Shown here in pieces: positions 40,533 to 48,404 of a stretch of DNA of 64,000 nt. This DNA is from JAIRTY01 sp050257395 (lineage in GTDB: Bacteria; Actinomycetota; Actinomycetes; Streptosporangiales; Streptosporangiaceae), in the NCBI GenBank assembly GCA_050257395.1, contig JBLMWU010000057.1, positions 26,889 through 90,888 of the forward strand. The letters are read 5' to 3'. Positions within the stretch are counted from its first letter, which is position 1; each line of letters begins with the position of its first letter. The notes under the pieces were generated by a model. It saw only the letters and a list, made by a program, of their open reading frames with translations, was not told where the DNA came from and did not search any database. Position numbers and translations under genes: made by a program.

Positions 40533-42359
40533 CCGCGCGTGGACAAGCGGCTTGACCGCCCCGGCTTCACCGATGCGGTTTGCCAGCGCCCAGCCGCTCA
40601 GCTCTCGCGTGGTCCGGTCCGGGTGCCTGCTCAGCTCCCTGAGCAAGACTTCCGCCAGGTCTTCGCTGCCGTTGATCCTGGGCAGCACCATGAAGGTGAG
40701 CAGGTAAGCACAGGCCCGGCTCACGGAGAACAGCGGCTCGCGGGTCGTCAGCTGCCCAGCGGCTATTCCGGTCAGCACGTCCTGGATGCCATCCCGGGTC
40801 CGCCGCACATCCTCTTCCGGGACCCCTGCGGCGCCGAAGCAGTCGCCTACCGCGAAAAGCGCGCTGTGCATCTCGGCGATCTGAGTCCTGGTAGGGGCGG
40901 AGAGAAGATTCGAATAAGCGGACTGGCAGGCCGCCACGAGCGACTTCTGCACCCCGCGGTCCCTGTGCTGCAGGAATCCCAGAGCGAAGAGCGCACGGAT
41001 TCGCAGCCACGATTCCTCCGGCTCCAGCTCAAGAAATCGCTCAAGTGCCCTGGCGACCGGGGCCGTCCACCCGCCCGCGACGAGGGCCTCGATAGCCTGC
41101 CGCCGGTAAATTGCGGCGCTCTGCAGCACGGAATGCCGGAGCAGGGTCCTGGTGCCAGGCAGCACCCTGGGCTCTGTCAGGTGCCTCTCGATGTAGCCGG
41201 CGGCCTCATTGACATGCCCCATCCATGGCTCGTCAGTCTCCGGCCAGTCATTGCAGACACCGACGTCATTCGCCATGACATGCTTCAGTGTTGCCGCAAC
41301 CCAGCGCATTCCCGAGTAGACGTCCGGGCTCTGCGGTTGCGTTTCGAACTCTTTGATCAGCGTGTCGATGGCGGCGGTGGCCTCGTTCAGGTCCCTGTGC
41401 TGATCTTCTTTCGCGCGCTGCCACAAGCCCATCGCGGCAGTGCCGCGCTCCTGGATCGTAGCCATTGGGTTGCTGGCGCGGGCAAGCAGCGCCGCACCGA
41501 CCCAGTCATCCTTCGGCGGTGACCAGCCGGATGGCACCCTGATGGCGAGCTCGAGATCGAGCGAACGGCCCGGGTAAAGGCTTACATCGCGAAGCCGGTC
41601 GGCATCTTTGAGAAGGGACCTCACCCAGGTCCGCAAGGCCTGCGTATGCCCGGTCCGTCTTCTCAGCATGACGAGAGTGGTGATGACCCGCCACACCCTG
41701 AAGCCCAGCGGCTGGGTCAGCGCCTCCTCCAGGGCATCCCTGATGGGCTCGAATGCGTAAGCACCCAGGGTGCCCAGCATGATGAGAGCTTCCACGCTGC
41801 GCGGTGTGGGCGGCGCATATCCCAGGATGATCAGTTGTTCCACCACGTGCGCGATCTCCGCGGAATACCGCCCGCGAACCGCCCGGACCGCTCGTGACCT
41901 GGGGTCAATCTTGTCGATTTCCTCGGCGGCCAGGAACGCCGACAAAAGTGCTGACGCCTGGGTCAGGACACCGACCTCGTCGTCCGCGTGGCCTCGCAGT
42001 ATCTCCTGCGTCCAGCTTGCCGGGACACGGTCGCCGAGGCTTTCCCGGTCTGTCAGCCCGCGCAGGCAGATTGCCAGCGAACTGAGGCCACCGATGTGGG
42101 AGTTCCGGTCCGGGGCGAGCGCGACGATCACTTCGTCCAGCTTTTGCAGTCTCGCATCGCCGAAAGTGCCACTCGCCAGCAGGTGCGAAAGGTTCGCGCC
42201 AGCCGTGCTGGTATCGGCCCTGTTCGCCATCCCAATGGCCTTGGCGATCATGGTTTGCGAAGCCGCATCACGCACGAGGTCGATCTGGGCACGCGCCGCG
42301 TAGCGGATCAGCTCGTCGGGCTTGCTGATGTCGCCGATGTCATAGCCGGCGCTGGGCAC
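40527..42359 (-). CDS. HTH plus helical-repeat protein, unknown function
   Basis: About 610 aa from GTG 42359; the frame is open to 42575 but the first part looks non-coding. A -10-like TACTGT sits 6 nt before the GTG, giving a leaderless start. The N-terminal 75 residues resemble an HTH unit (SQTMIAKAIG then GANLSHLLASG and LQKLDEVIVAL). The rest is a solenoid of helices of the HEAT type, with no enzyme motif recognised. Base composition is lower in GC and less biased than in the neighbours, which points to acquisition from outside. I do not recognise the family. A DNA-bound scaffold or conflict-type regulator is one reading, with no direct support. Confidence 0.7.
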   Translation of the reverse strand: MPSAGYDIGDISKPDELIRYAARAQIDLVRDAASQTMIAKAIGMANRADTSTAGANLSHLLASGTFGDARLQKLDEVIVALAPDRNSHIGGLSSLAICLRGLTDRESLGDRVPASWTQEILRGHADDEVGVLTQASALLSAFLAAEEIDKIDPRSRAVRAVRGRYSAEIAHVVEQLIILGYAPPTPRSVEALIMLGTLGAYAFEPIRDALEEALTQPLGFRVWRVITTLVMLRRRTGHTQALRTWVRSLLKDADRLRDVSLYPGRSLDLELAIRVPSGWSPPKDDWVGAALLARASNPMATIQERGTAAMGLWQRAKEDQHRDLNEATAAIDTLIKEFETQPQSPDVYSGMRWVAATLKHVMANDVGVCNDWPETDEPWMGHVNEAAGYIERHLTEPRVLPGTRTLLRHSVLQSAAIYRRQAIEALVAGGWTAPVARALERFLELEPEESWLRIRALFALGFLQHRDRGVQKSLVAACQSAYSNLLSAPTRTQIAEMHSALFAVGDCFGAAGVPEEDVRRTRDGIQDVLTGIAAGQLTTREPLFSVSRACAYLLTFMVLPRINGSEDLAEVLLRELSRHPDRTTRELSGWALANRIGEAGAVKPLVHARL

Positions 42360-42370
42360 TGTAAGACAGT
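42358..42370 (-). promoter_or_regulatory. Operator-like dyad at start of the HTH-repeat gene
   Basis: Perfect repeat ACTGT-AAG-ACAGT overlaps the -10 region (TACTGT on the minus strand) and the leaderless start of the gene. A protein bound here would block the promoter. Self-regulation by the encoded HTH protein is inference. Confidence 0.45.
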
Positions 42371-43020
42371 AGCAAATCCGCTGTAAGCCAGCCAGGTACC
42401 GCTGTAGCCAGGCGGCAGCCTGGCAGCGCAGCGACAGCGGCCGGCGCGGTACGGAAAACGAAAGGTTCTCCGCTGTCTTGCACGGAGTCCTGCGATGACC
42501 GCGCATGCCCGGCTCATCTCGCCAATAGGGCGGTCCTTTAGCAACCGATCGAGCAGAGCCGCGTCGCTGCGCCACTCATGGCGATCACTGTCGTGCGGCC
42601 GCCGCTCGCATCCGTTTTACAGTGCCAGGGCTCCTGCCTGCATTAATGGGATTGAATCCCGGTTCCGGCCAGCGTTTGTGCACCTCGTGCGCTGTGTATG
42701 TTCGACCTGCGGCCGCTGAGCAGATGGAGGAATAACGATGACTGAGAGAGCTGGAGTAGACAGAGGGCAAGCCAAACCCGGCCACGTCCCTCCCGGCACG
42801 CCGCCGGCGGGAGCGGAAACGGCGACACCGGCTGCGTACCTTGTCATTGTGCTCATGCCCGTGCCGGCTCAGCGGCCTTCCAGACGGCACGCGAAATGGG
42901 TTCTGCGGCGTCTTCGATCGCCCCGCGGGCTCCGCCGGTGAGGGGCGCCGGGAAACTGTTGTGCAAGCTGAAGTGTTCAGTGGCGAATTGGCCGCTGCCG
43001 CCACGGGTCACCGCACCAGG
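42371..43020. other. 650-bp stretch with weak coding signal
   Basis: No established gene is found here. The only frame with a good ribosome-binding site is the small one at 42738-42941. Composition is mixed, with lower GC in the part next to the HTH-repeat gene. It holds the promoter of that gene and may contain remains of foreign DNA. Confidence 0.5.
42738..42941 (+). CDS. Small ORF with strong ribosome-binding site
   Basis: Protein of 67 aa. GGAGG at 42726-42730, seven nt before the ATG, is among the best ribosome-binding sites in this part of the window. The text is Gly/Pro-rich (VPPGTPPAGAETATPAAYLVIVLMPVPA) and then basic (RRHAKWVLRRLRSPRGLRR). There is no family match. It could be a small peptide gene, or the start of a truncated gene whose remainder was lost. 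Coding status is doubtful. Confidence 0.35.
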   Translation: MTERAGVDRGQAKPGHVPPGTPPAGAETATPAAYLVIVLMPVPAQRPSRRHAKWVLRRLRSPRGLRR

Positions 43021-44274
43021 TCACTGGGCGGCGGCCGCTGGGGCGTGCGGTGCCCGGCCGGCCAGCAGCACCAGGGCGGCCGAGACCACGAAGGACGCCG
43101 CCATCACCACGAACGCGGTGGTGAAGCCAAAGGTGTCGATCACCCAGCCGAGGATCGCCAGCCAGATCGCGCCGACCCCGTAGGCGATGGCGAAGAACGC
43201 CCCGAAGGCGGCCCGCCCGTACGCCTCGCCGATGGAGTCCGCGAACACCGCCTGCAGCAGCGGCGACTCGGCGTAGGCGAGCACGCCGACCGCCACCCCG
43301 GTGAGCAGCAGGGCGGCCAGGCCCCGGCCGGCGAAGGCGAACCCGGCGAGCGCCACCGCCCCGCCCAGATAGGCGCCGACCAGCAGGCGGCTGCGCCCCA
43401 TCCGGTCGGCGAGGTAGCCGGCCAGCACCGGGCCGGCGACGCTGGCCGCCATCACGGTGGTGAACACCACGCCGACCTCGATCTGGCCGAGGTGCAGGTC
43501 GCTCTTGAGGTAGGCCGGCAGGTAGGTGGTGATCGTGCCCAGTCCCCGGCCCCCCGCGGCGACCGTGGACGCGGCCAGCACCAGGGCCACCCGGCGGCGC
43601 AGCAGCACCCGCCACAGGGCGCGGCCGGCCGGTGCCCGGTCAGTGCCGGGTGCGGCGGGCCCGGGGTGCCGGTCCCGGGGCAGCACCGCCCAGACGAAAA
43701 GGCCCCCGGCCGCGGTCAGCATGGCGAGGGCGGCCAGCGCCCACCGCCAGCCGGAGGCGGCGATGATCGCCGCCGTGAACAGCGGCACCACGACGGTGCC
43801 CAGGCTGCCGCCGGCCGTGTGCCAGCTCAGCGCGGCGCCGCGGCGCTGCGGGAAGCGGTCCGACAGGTAGGCGCTGCCGACCGGGTGCTGCGGCCAGGAC
43901 ACCGCCGACCCGAAGCACCGGGCCAGGCCGAACACGGCGAACCCGGGCGCCACCGCCCCCAGCGCGGTGGCGGCCGCCAGGGTGATGTTCTGCGCGGTGA
44001 GCACCGCGCGGGCCGACACCCGCCGGAGCAGCCCCGCCGCGCCCTGCAGCAGGCCGCCCAGCAGCCCCGCGGCGGTCAGCACGGCCCCCAGTACCCCGTA
44101 GGACACGTGGAAGGCGGCGACCACGAGCGGGTAGGTGACGGCGAGCCCGCCCACGTAGAAGTGCTGCACGGCGTGCGAGGTCACCATGGCCGTCAGCGCC
44201 CGGCGGTCGCGCCAGCGCTGCCTGCGGTCCGTGGCCAGGGCTTCGGCGGGCGCGGCAGCGGGCTCGGTTGTCAC
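43021..44274 (-). CDS. MFS transporter
   Basis: Protein of about 417 aa from GTG 44274. The sequence has twelve hydrophobic segments, with the MFS loop GYLADRMGRSRLLVGAYLGG between helices 8 and 9 and a basic loop YLSDRFPQRRGAALSW after helix 4. A cytoplasmic N-terminal tail precedes helix 1 (ALTAMVTSHAVQHFYVGGL). The substrate is unknown; the type resembles the sugar/organic-acid and drug-exporter families. The gene precedes the divergently unrelated epimerase and stands alone on its strand. Confidence 0.9.
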   Translation of the reverse strand: MTTEPAAAPAEALATDRRQRWRDRRALTAMVTSHAVQHFYVGGLAVTYPLVVAAFHVSYGVLGAVLTAAGLLGGLLQGAAGLLRRVSARAVLTAQNITLAAATALGAVAPGFAVFGLARCFGSAVSWPQHPVGSAYLSDRFPQRRGAALSWHTAGGSLGTVVVPLFTAAIIAASGWRWALAALAMLTAAGGLFVWAVLPRDRHPGPAAPGTDRAPAGRALWRVLLRRRVALVLAASTVAAGGRGLGTITTYLPAYLKSDLHLGQIEVGVVFTTVMAASVAGPVLAGYLADRMGRSRLLVGAYLGGAVALAGFAFAGRGLAALLLTGVAVGVLAYAESPLLQAVFADSIGEAYGRAAFGAFFAIAYGVGAIWLAILGWVIDTFGFTTAFVVMAASFVVSAALVLLAGRAPHAPAAAAQ

Positions 44275-44306
44275 CCCATGCACGCTAGGAGATGCCGCAT
44301 GTCCGG

Positions 44307-45338
44307 TTATCGGCGGGGCTGGGCCAGTTCCAGTCCCTGCCGCAGCGTGTCGCGCAGCGCCTCGATCGCGGTGAAGCGCGGGGCCCAGCCCAGCTCCCGC
44401 CTGACCCGCGTGGTGTCCATGATCGCCGGGTGGGCGGCGACCTCCGCCCATTCCACCGCGGGCGGCAGCAGCGGCAGCGCGGCGATCGCCCTGGCGGCGG
44501 CCTGCATGGGGCCGGCCGGCAGGGGCAGCGGGTGCAGACCGAACTCGCGGGCGACGTCCGCGGCGGTGACGATCCCGTCGGCCGCGATGTTGTAGGCGCC
44601 GGGCGGCCCGGCGGCCACGACGCAGCGCAGCAGGGCCTGGCCCACGTCGTCCTCATGGACCAGCTGCAGCTGCAGCGGAACGACCGGGACCGGCAACGGC
44701 AGCCGGAGCCGGCCAGCCCGCCCGGTCAGCTGGCGGGTCAGCGGCGCCAGGAACCCCGGCACCCGGGCCTTCGCGCCCACCAGGTGCGGGCCCAGCACGA
44801 GCGCTGGCCGCAGCAGGTACAGGGCGGGCCGGCCGGGTTGCCCGGCCTCGGCCCGCAGCAGGTCCTCCAGCTCGGCCTTCTGCTGGGCGTAGAACAGGGA
44901 GACGGCGGGCCGCACGGGCCACTGCTCGGTCATCCCAGCCGGGTTGTCCGGATGGAAGCCGTACGCCGCGATCGAGGAGGAGTAGACGAACCGGCGTGCC
45001 CCAGCCGCGGTGGCGGCCGCGAACGCGTTCATGGTGCCGCCGACGTTGACCGACCTGATCGCCGCCCGGGACTCGGTGCCGGTGAGCAGGAAGGCCAGAT
45101 GCACCACCACGTCGGCGTGCTGGAACGCGCCGAGCAGGGCTTCGGCGTCGCGGACGTCGCCCCGGCGGTACTCCATCTTCGTCCAGCCGCGCGCGGCGGG
45201 GTCGAACGGGCGGCGGGCGACGCCGACGATGCGTGTGACCCGGCGGTCGGCCTGCAGCAGGGGGATGAGGCTGAGGCCGAGCGTGCCGGTCGGGCCGGTC
45301 ACCGCGACGGTCAGGTCCCGTTCTGGATGTGCTGGCAT
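44307..45338 (-). CDS. NAD-dependent epimerase/dehydratase family protein
   Basis: Protein of 343 aa from ATG 45338. The Rossmann motif is TVAVTGPTGTLGLSLI. The catalytic region has FVYSSSIAAYGF (Ser) and a following SLFYAQQKAELE with the Tyr-x3-Lys-type pair. It is an extended short-chain dehydrogenase that acts on nucleotide sugars or other carbonyls. It ends 32 nt before the MFS gene, on the same strand. The preceding GNAT gene ends 4 nt upstream, so the two are probably cotranscribed. Substrate unknown. Confidence 0.87.
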   Translation of the reverse strand: MPAHPERDLTVAVTGPTGTLGLSLIPLLQADRRVTRIVGVARRPFDPAARGWTKMEYRRGDVRDAEALLGAFQHADVVVHLAFLLTGTESRAAIRSVNVGGTMNAFAAATAAGARRFVYSSSIAAYGFHPDNPAGMTEQWPVRPAVSLFYAQQKAELEDLLRAEAGQPGRPALYLLRPALVLGPHLVGAKARVPGFLAPLTRQLTGRAGRLRLPLPVPVVPLQLQLVHEDDVGQALLRCVVAAGPPGAYNIAADGIVTAADVAREFGLHPLPLPAGPMQAAARAIAALPLLPPAVEWAEVAAHPAIMDTTRVRRELGWAPRFTAIEALRDTLRQGLELAQPRR

Positions 45339-45342
45339 TTGG

Positions 45343-45918
45343 TCACGACCGTTCGCTGGCCGGGTGGGCGTCCGGGCGGGCCTGGGCGGCGTCGATGGCG
45401 ACCCGCGCCTCCGGGCCCTGCTGGTGGAGCAGCACGTAGCCGCGCTGCTTGAGCAGGGCGAGCATCCGGGCGTTGGTGAGCAGGATGTCCGCCTGCAGGT
45501 TCGGCACGCCGCGGGCCGCCGCGGCTGCCACCAGGGCATCCAGCAGGTAAGGGCCGAGCCAGCCGCGCCAGCCGGCGGCGATGGTGAGGGCGAACTCGCC
45601 GTTGCCGTCGGGCAGGCGGACGTACCCGGCCTCAGCGACCAGCCTGTCCTGGAGCCCGGACACGACCGCGACCAGGCGGTAGCCGCCGTCCTGTTCGGCC
45701 CGGGCCATCTGCTCGAGGAACCTGCGGCCCGGGTGGGAGATGCTGAAGAAGCGGTAGTACCGGTCCTCGTCGCAGAGTCCTTCGAACAGCGCGTCCAGGC
45801 CTTCCACGTCGGCCTGGGTGACGGTGCGCACGGTGAGCGTCCGCCCGCCGGAGAGACGGACGATGCCGAGGACGCCGTCCGTGCTGTCCGCGCCGCGGTC
45901 AGCCAGTGTGAGCGTCAT
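45343..45918 (-). CDS. GNAT-family N-acetyltransferase
   Basis: Protein of 191 aa. It shows the GNAT core: LTVRTVTQADVEGLDALFEGL, then FSISHPGRRFLEQM, YRLVAVVSGLQDRLVAEAGYVRL, and the late ARGVPNLQADILLTNARMLALLKQRGYVLL. The pyrophosphate-binding segment is weak (GWRGWLGPYLLDAL). It probably transfers an acetyl group from acetyl-CoA to an amine. The gene ends 4 nt before the epimerase start. Substrate unknown. Confidence 0.85.
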   Translation of the reverse strand: MTLTLADRGADSTDGVLGIVRLSGGRTLTVRTVTQADVEGLDALFEGLCDEDRYYRFFSISHPGRRFLEQMARAEQDGGYRLVAVVSGLQDRLVAEAGYVRLPDGNGEFALTIAAGWRGWLGPYLLDALVAAAAARGVPNLQADILLTNARMLALLKQRGYVLLHQQGPEARVAIDAAQARPDAHPASERS

Positions 45919-46119
45919 CAGGGTCCGCCTGGTCCCAGTAGTCCTACGCTCATCGTCGGCGGGCGCACCCGGCCGCGGAAAGGGCCGGCCGGCGGTGACG
46001 GGCGGGGCGAACGGCCCGGGCCGGCGTCAGGGGTGCGGTCATAGCCTCGGCTTGAGGCCGTCACCAGGCCGGCCCGAACCAGGCCGACCCTGCGCGGGCT
46101 GGCATGACCGGGGACGACG

Positions 46120-46371
46120 ATGACCGAGGACGAAGCGACCGCCCTGCTGGCGGGGGTGCTGCGCGAGATCGCCCCGGAGGCGGATCTCGGCGCCGCCGAC
46201 CCCGGGCTGCCGCTGCAGGAGGTGGCCGACATCGACTCGATGGACTTCGTGCGGCTGGTGACGCTCATCCACGAGCGCACCGGCATCGACATCCCCGCCC
46301 GCGACTACCCGAAGCTGGCCACGCTGCAGCTGTTCGTCTCCTACCTGATGGCGGCGCCCGCCAGCGGCTGA
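46120..46371 (+). CDS. Acyl carrier protein
   Basis: Protein of 83 aa. The phosphopantetheine site is DIDSMDFVRLV (the Ser attaches 4'-phosphopantetheine). Helices I to III are in the normal place for ACPs (TALLAGVLREIAPEADL, GLPLQEVAD, GIDIPARDYPKLATLQ). It stands alone among non-PKS genes, with no synthase or transferase nearby. It may serve an unlinked enzyme. Confidence 0.92.
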   Translation: MTEDEATALLAGVLREIAPEADLGAADPGLPLQEVADIDSMDFVRLVTLIHERTGIDIPARDYPKLATLQLFVSYLMAAPASG

Positions 46372-46397
46372 CACCGGGCTCTGCGCCACCCGCGCAG

Positions 46398-47036
46398 CTA
46401 CGGCGGGGTGAGCCGCTCCCCGGCCCGGACCGGCACGTCGATGGTGTTGCCGGGCGGGGCGAGCGGGCACACCCAGCGGTCGTCGTACCGGCAGGAGGGG
46501 TGGTAGAGGAAGTTCAGGTCCACGACGAGGCTCTCCCCGGCCGAGCCGAGGTCCGCGCCCTTGGCGGTGTCGAGGAGGTAGCGGCCGCCGCCGTAGCTGG
46601 CGGTGCCGGCCGTCGCATCCCGGACCGGCAGGAACAGGCCGCCGCCGTACTGGCCGAGCCACCACAGCGCCAGCCGCCGCCCGACCGGCGCCGGCAGCGT
46701 GACCCAGCCAGCCTGCTCCAGCCGGGTCACGCCGTCCGGGCCGGTGTCCACCCCGAGCCGCTGCGGCTGCGAGACAGCCGGCTCCACCGGCACGGTCCAG
46801 CGCAGCGCGGGATCGTACGGCCAGTAGGGAACGCCGCTGGCCCGCAGCGGATCGGCGGCTGTCAGCGGGCTCTGCGGGTGTGAGCGCATCAGCCGGTCGC
46901 GGCCAGCCCGCCACAGCGCGTGCGCGGCCGCGGGGTCCGCCTCGTCCCGGACCCGCGCGTACAGGGCCGCGGTCTCGCGCCGCCAGCCGGCCAGCTGCAG
47001 AGCGGTCACCGGATCCATGATCAGAGAGCTTGCCAT
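46398..47036 (-). CDS. DUF1684 family protein
   Basis: Protein of about 212 aa from ATG 47036 (ATG 47018 also possible). The DUF1684 signature is visible: TASYGGGRYLLDTAKGADLG, VVDLNFLYHPSCRYDDRW and CPLAPPGNTIDVPVRAGER. Proteins of this family have no established function. It is soluble with no signal peptide, and stands next to a VOC-family gene on the same strand. Confidence 0.87.
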   Translation of the reverse strand: MASSLIMDPVTALQLAGWRRETAALYARVRDEADPAAAHALWRAGRDRLMRSHPQSPLTAADPLRASGVPYWPYDPALRWTVPVEPAVSQPQRLGVDTGPDGVTRLEQAGWVTLPAPVGRRLALWWLGQYGGGLFLPVRDATAGTASYGGGRYLLDTAKGADLGSAGESLVVDLNFLYHPSCRYDDRWVCPLAPPGNTIDVPVRAGERLTPP

Positions 47037-47071
47037 CGCGGGCCCGTCGCCGAGGACGGCACCGTGCACCT

Positions 47072-47443
47072 CTAGGCGGCCGCTGGCGTGAGGATCTCCA
47101 TCAGGTGGCCGTTGGGGTCCAGGAAGTAGGTGCCCCGGCGGCCGTTGCTGCGGTAGATCTGGCCGGCCTGCTGGCAGCGGGGGTCGGCGTAGTGGGTGAT
47201 GCCCCGCTCCTGGATGCGCGCGAACGCGGCGTCGAACTCCTCGTCGCTGACCTGGAACGCGTAGTGGTGCGCGCTGACCTGGTCCGCCTGGTCGTAGTCC
47301 AGGGTGACCTGGTTGGCCAGCGTGACCGGCGTGAAGTGCGCCACCCGGGGGCTGACCTGCAGGCCGAGGATGCCGGCCAGGAACTGCGCCGACGCCTCGG
47401 GGTCGCGGGCGGGGACGATCGTGTGGTTCAGCTCGATGCTCAT
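47072..47443 (-). CDS. VOC-superfamily (glyoxalase-like) protein
   Basis: Protein of 123 aa. Its two-fold beta-alpha-beta pattern starts MSIELNHTIVPARDPEASAQFLAGILGL, and the second half has YRSNGRRGTYFLDPNGHLMEIL, with possible metal ligands His7, Glu (YFLDPNGHLMEI) and His. Such proteins act as glyoxalase, fosfomycin-resistance or dioxygenase-like enzymes. Its start overlaps the stop of the TetR gene by 4 nt, so it is part of the tetR operon. Substrate unknown. Confidence 0.88.
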   Translation of the reverse strand: MSIELNHTIVPARDPEASAQFLAGILGLQVSPRVAHFTPVTLANQVTLDYDQADQVSAHHYAFQVSDEEFDAAFARIQERGITHYADPRCQQAGQIYRSNGRRGTYFLDPNGHLMEILTPAAA

Positions 47444-48159
47444 GGTGACTCCTCTGCTGGGGGCTGGTCACGGGTGCCGGTTGCTGGCAGATCAGGGGCG
47501 CCGGGGTCCTGGTCGGACAGGCGGCGCAGGTCGCCCACGGTGAACGCGGGCCCGCTCAGCCGCGCGGGCTGCTGGGCGGCCGCGCGCAGCCCGTCGATCA
47601 GCAGGTCCAGGTGGCGGTGGCTGAGGTCCCTGTCGACCCCGGCGGGGAAGCCGGCCAGCGGGCGGGACATGCGGACGATCAGCATGCCGACGTCACCGGA
47701 GGTGACGTCCGGGCGCAGCGCGCCCGCCTGGTGGGCCGCGTCGACCAGCGCCTGGATCGCGGCCGGGCCTTCTGCCCGCACCCGCCTGACCTCCGGGTCG
47801 TCAAAGGGGATCGCATCGAGCAGCGCCGGGATGACCGCGGCGGTGCGGACGTCGACCACCCGGTGCATGTACCGGGCGAGCGCGCGGAACGGGTCGGGCT
47901 CCTCCGCCGCGGCCAGCCGGGCCTCCTCGGTGGTCCGCTCGATGGCGTCGCGGGCGACCTCGCGGATCAGCGCCTGGCGGTCCGGGAACCGCCGGTAGAG
48001 GGTGGCGATCCCGGTCCCGGCCCGGCGGGCGATCTCATCGAGCGGTGCGCCCGGGCCGCGCTCGATGAACACATCCCTGGCCGCCTCCAGCAGCCGCTGC
48101 CGGTTGCCCTGGGCGTCGGCCCGCAGCCGCCGCGGTTTCGCCGTGTCCGGCATCCGCAT
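47440..48159 (-). CDS. TetR-family regulator
   Basis: Protein of 239 aa. The DNA-binding domain reads RLLEAARDVFIERGPGAPLDEIARRAGTGIATLYRRFPDRQALIRE, a standard TetR HTH, followed by an all-helical ligand domain. It is divergent from the DHA2 transporter gene at 48405. A dyad ACGGT-GCT-ACCGT at 48276-48288 lies in the intergenic region. It is the likely repressor of that transporter and of itself. Inducer unknown. Confidence 0.93.
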   Translation of the reverse strand: MRMPDTAKPRRLRADAQGNRQRLLEAARDVFIERGPGAPLDEIARRAGTGIATLYRRFPDRQALIREVARDAIERTTEEARLAAAEEPDPFRALARYMHRVVDVRTAAVIPALLDAIPFDDPEVRRVRAEGPAAIQALVDAAHQAGALRPDVTSGDVGMLIVRMSRPLAGFPAGVDRDLSHRHLDLLIDGLRAAAQQPARLSGPAFTVGDLRRLSDQDPGAPDLPATGTRDQPPAEESP

Positions 48160-48275
48160 CGGTCCATCCCTTCCGGACGCCGGCCCGTGCCGGGTCCCGT
48201 CCGCCAGCCCACACCCGCATATTACCGGAGGAGATTTATCCAGAACGAAGATAACTGATAGACAAACCCTCCGCT

Positions 48276-48288
48276 ACGGTGCTACCGT
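48276..48288. promoter_or_regulatory. TetR operator candidate
   Basis: Inverted repeat ACGGT-GCT-ACCGT in the region between the divergent TetR gene and DHA2 transporter gene. It has the size and position of a TetR-type operator. Binding is inferred. Confidence 0.5.
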
Positions 48289-48404
48289 CCGGCAGTATAC
48301 GGAGAAAAACCCTCCAGATATGTGGCGGGTCAGCGGAACGCCTGGGTCCACCCCGGGCTGTTCGTTCCCGGTTACCCGCCCGTCTCCCCGAGGAGGACCT
48401 GGCC

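Noticed and set aside
42360..42575. Longer N-terminus of the HTH-repeat protein
   Set aside because: It is low in coding character, whereas the GTG at 42359 has a suitable -10 and a dyad just upstream.
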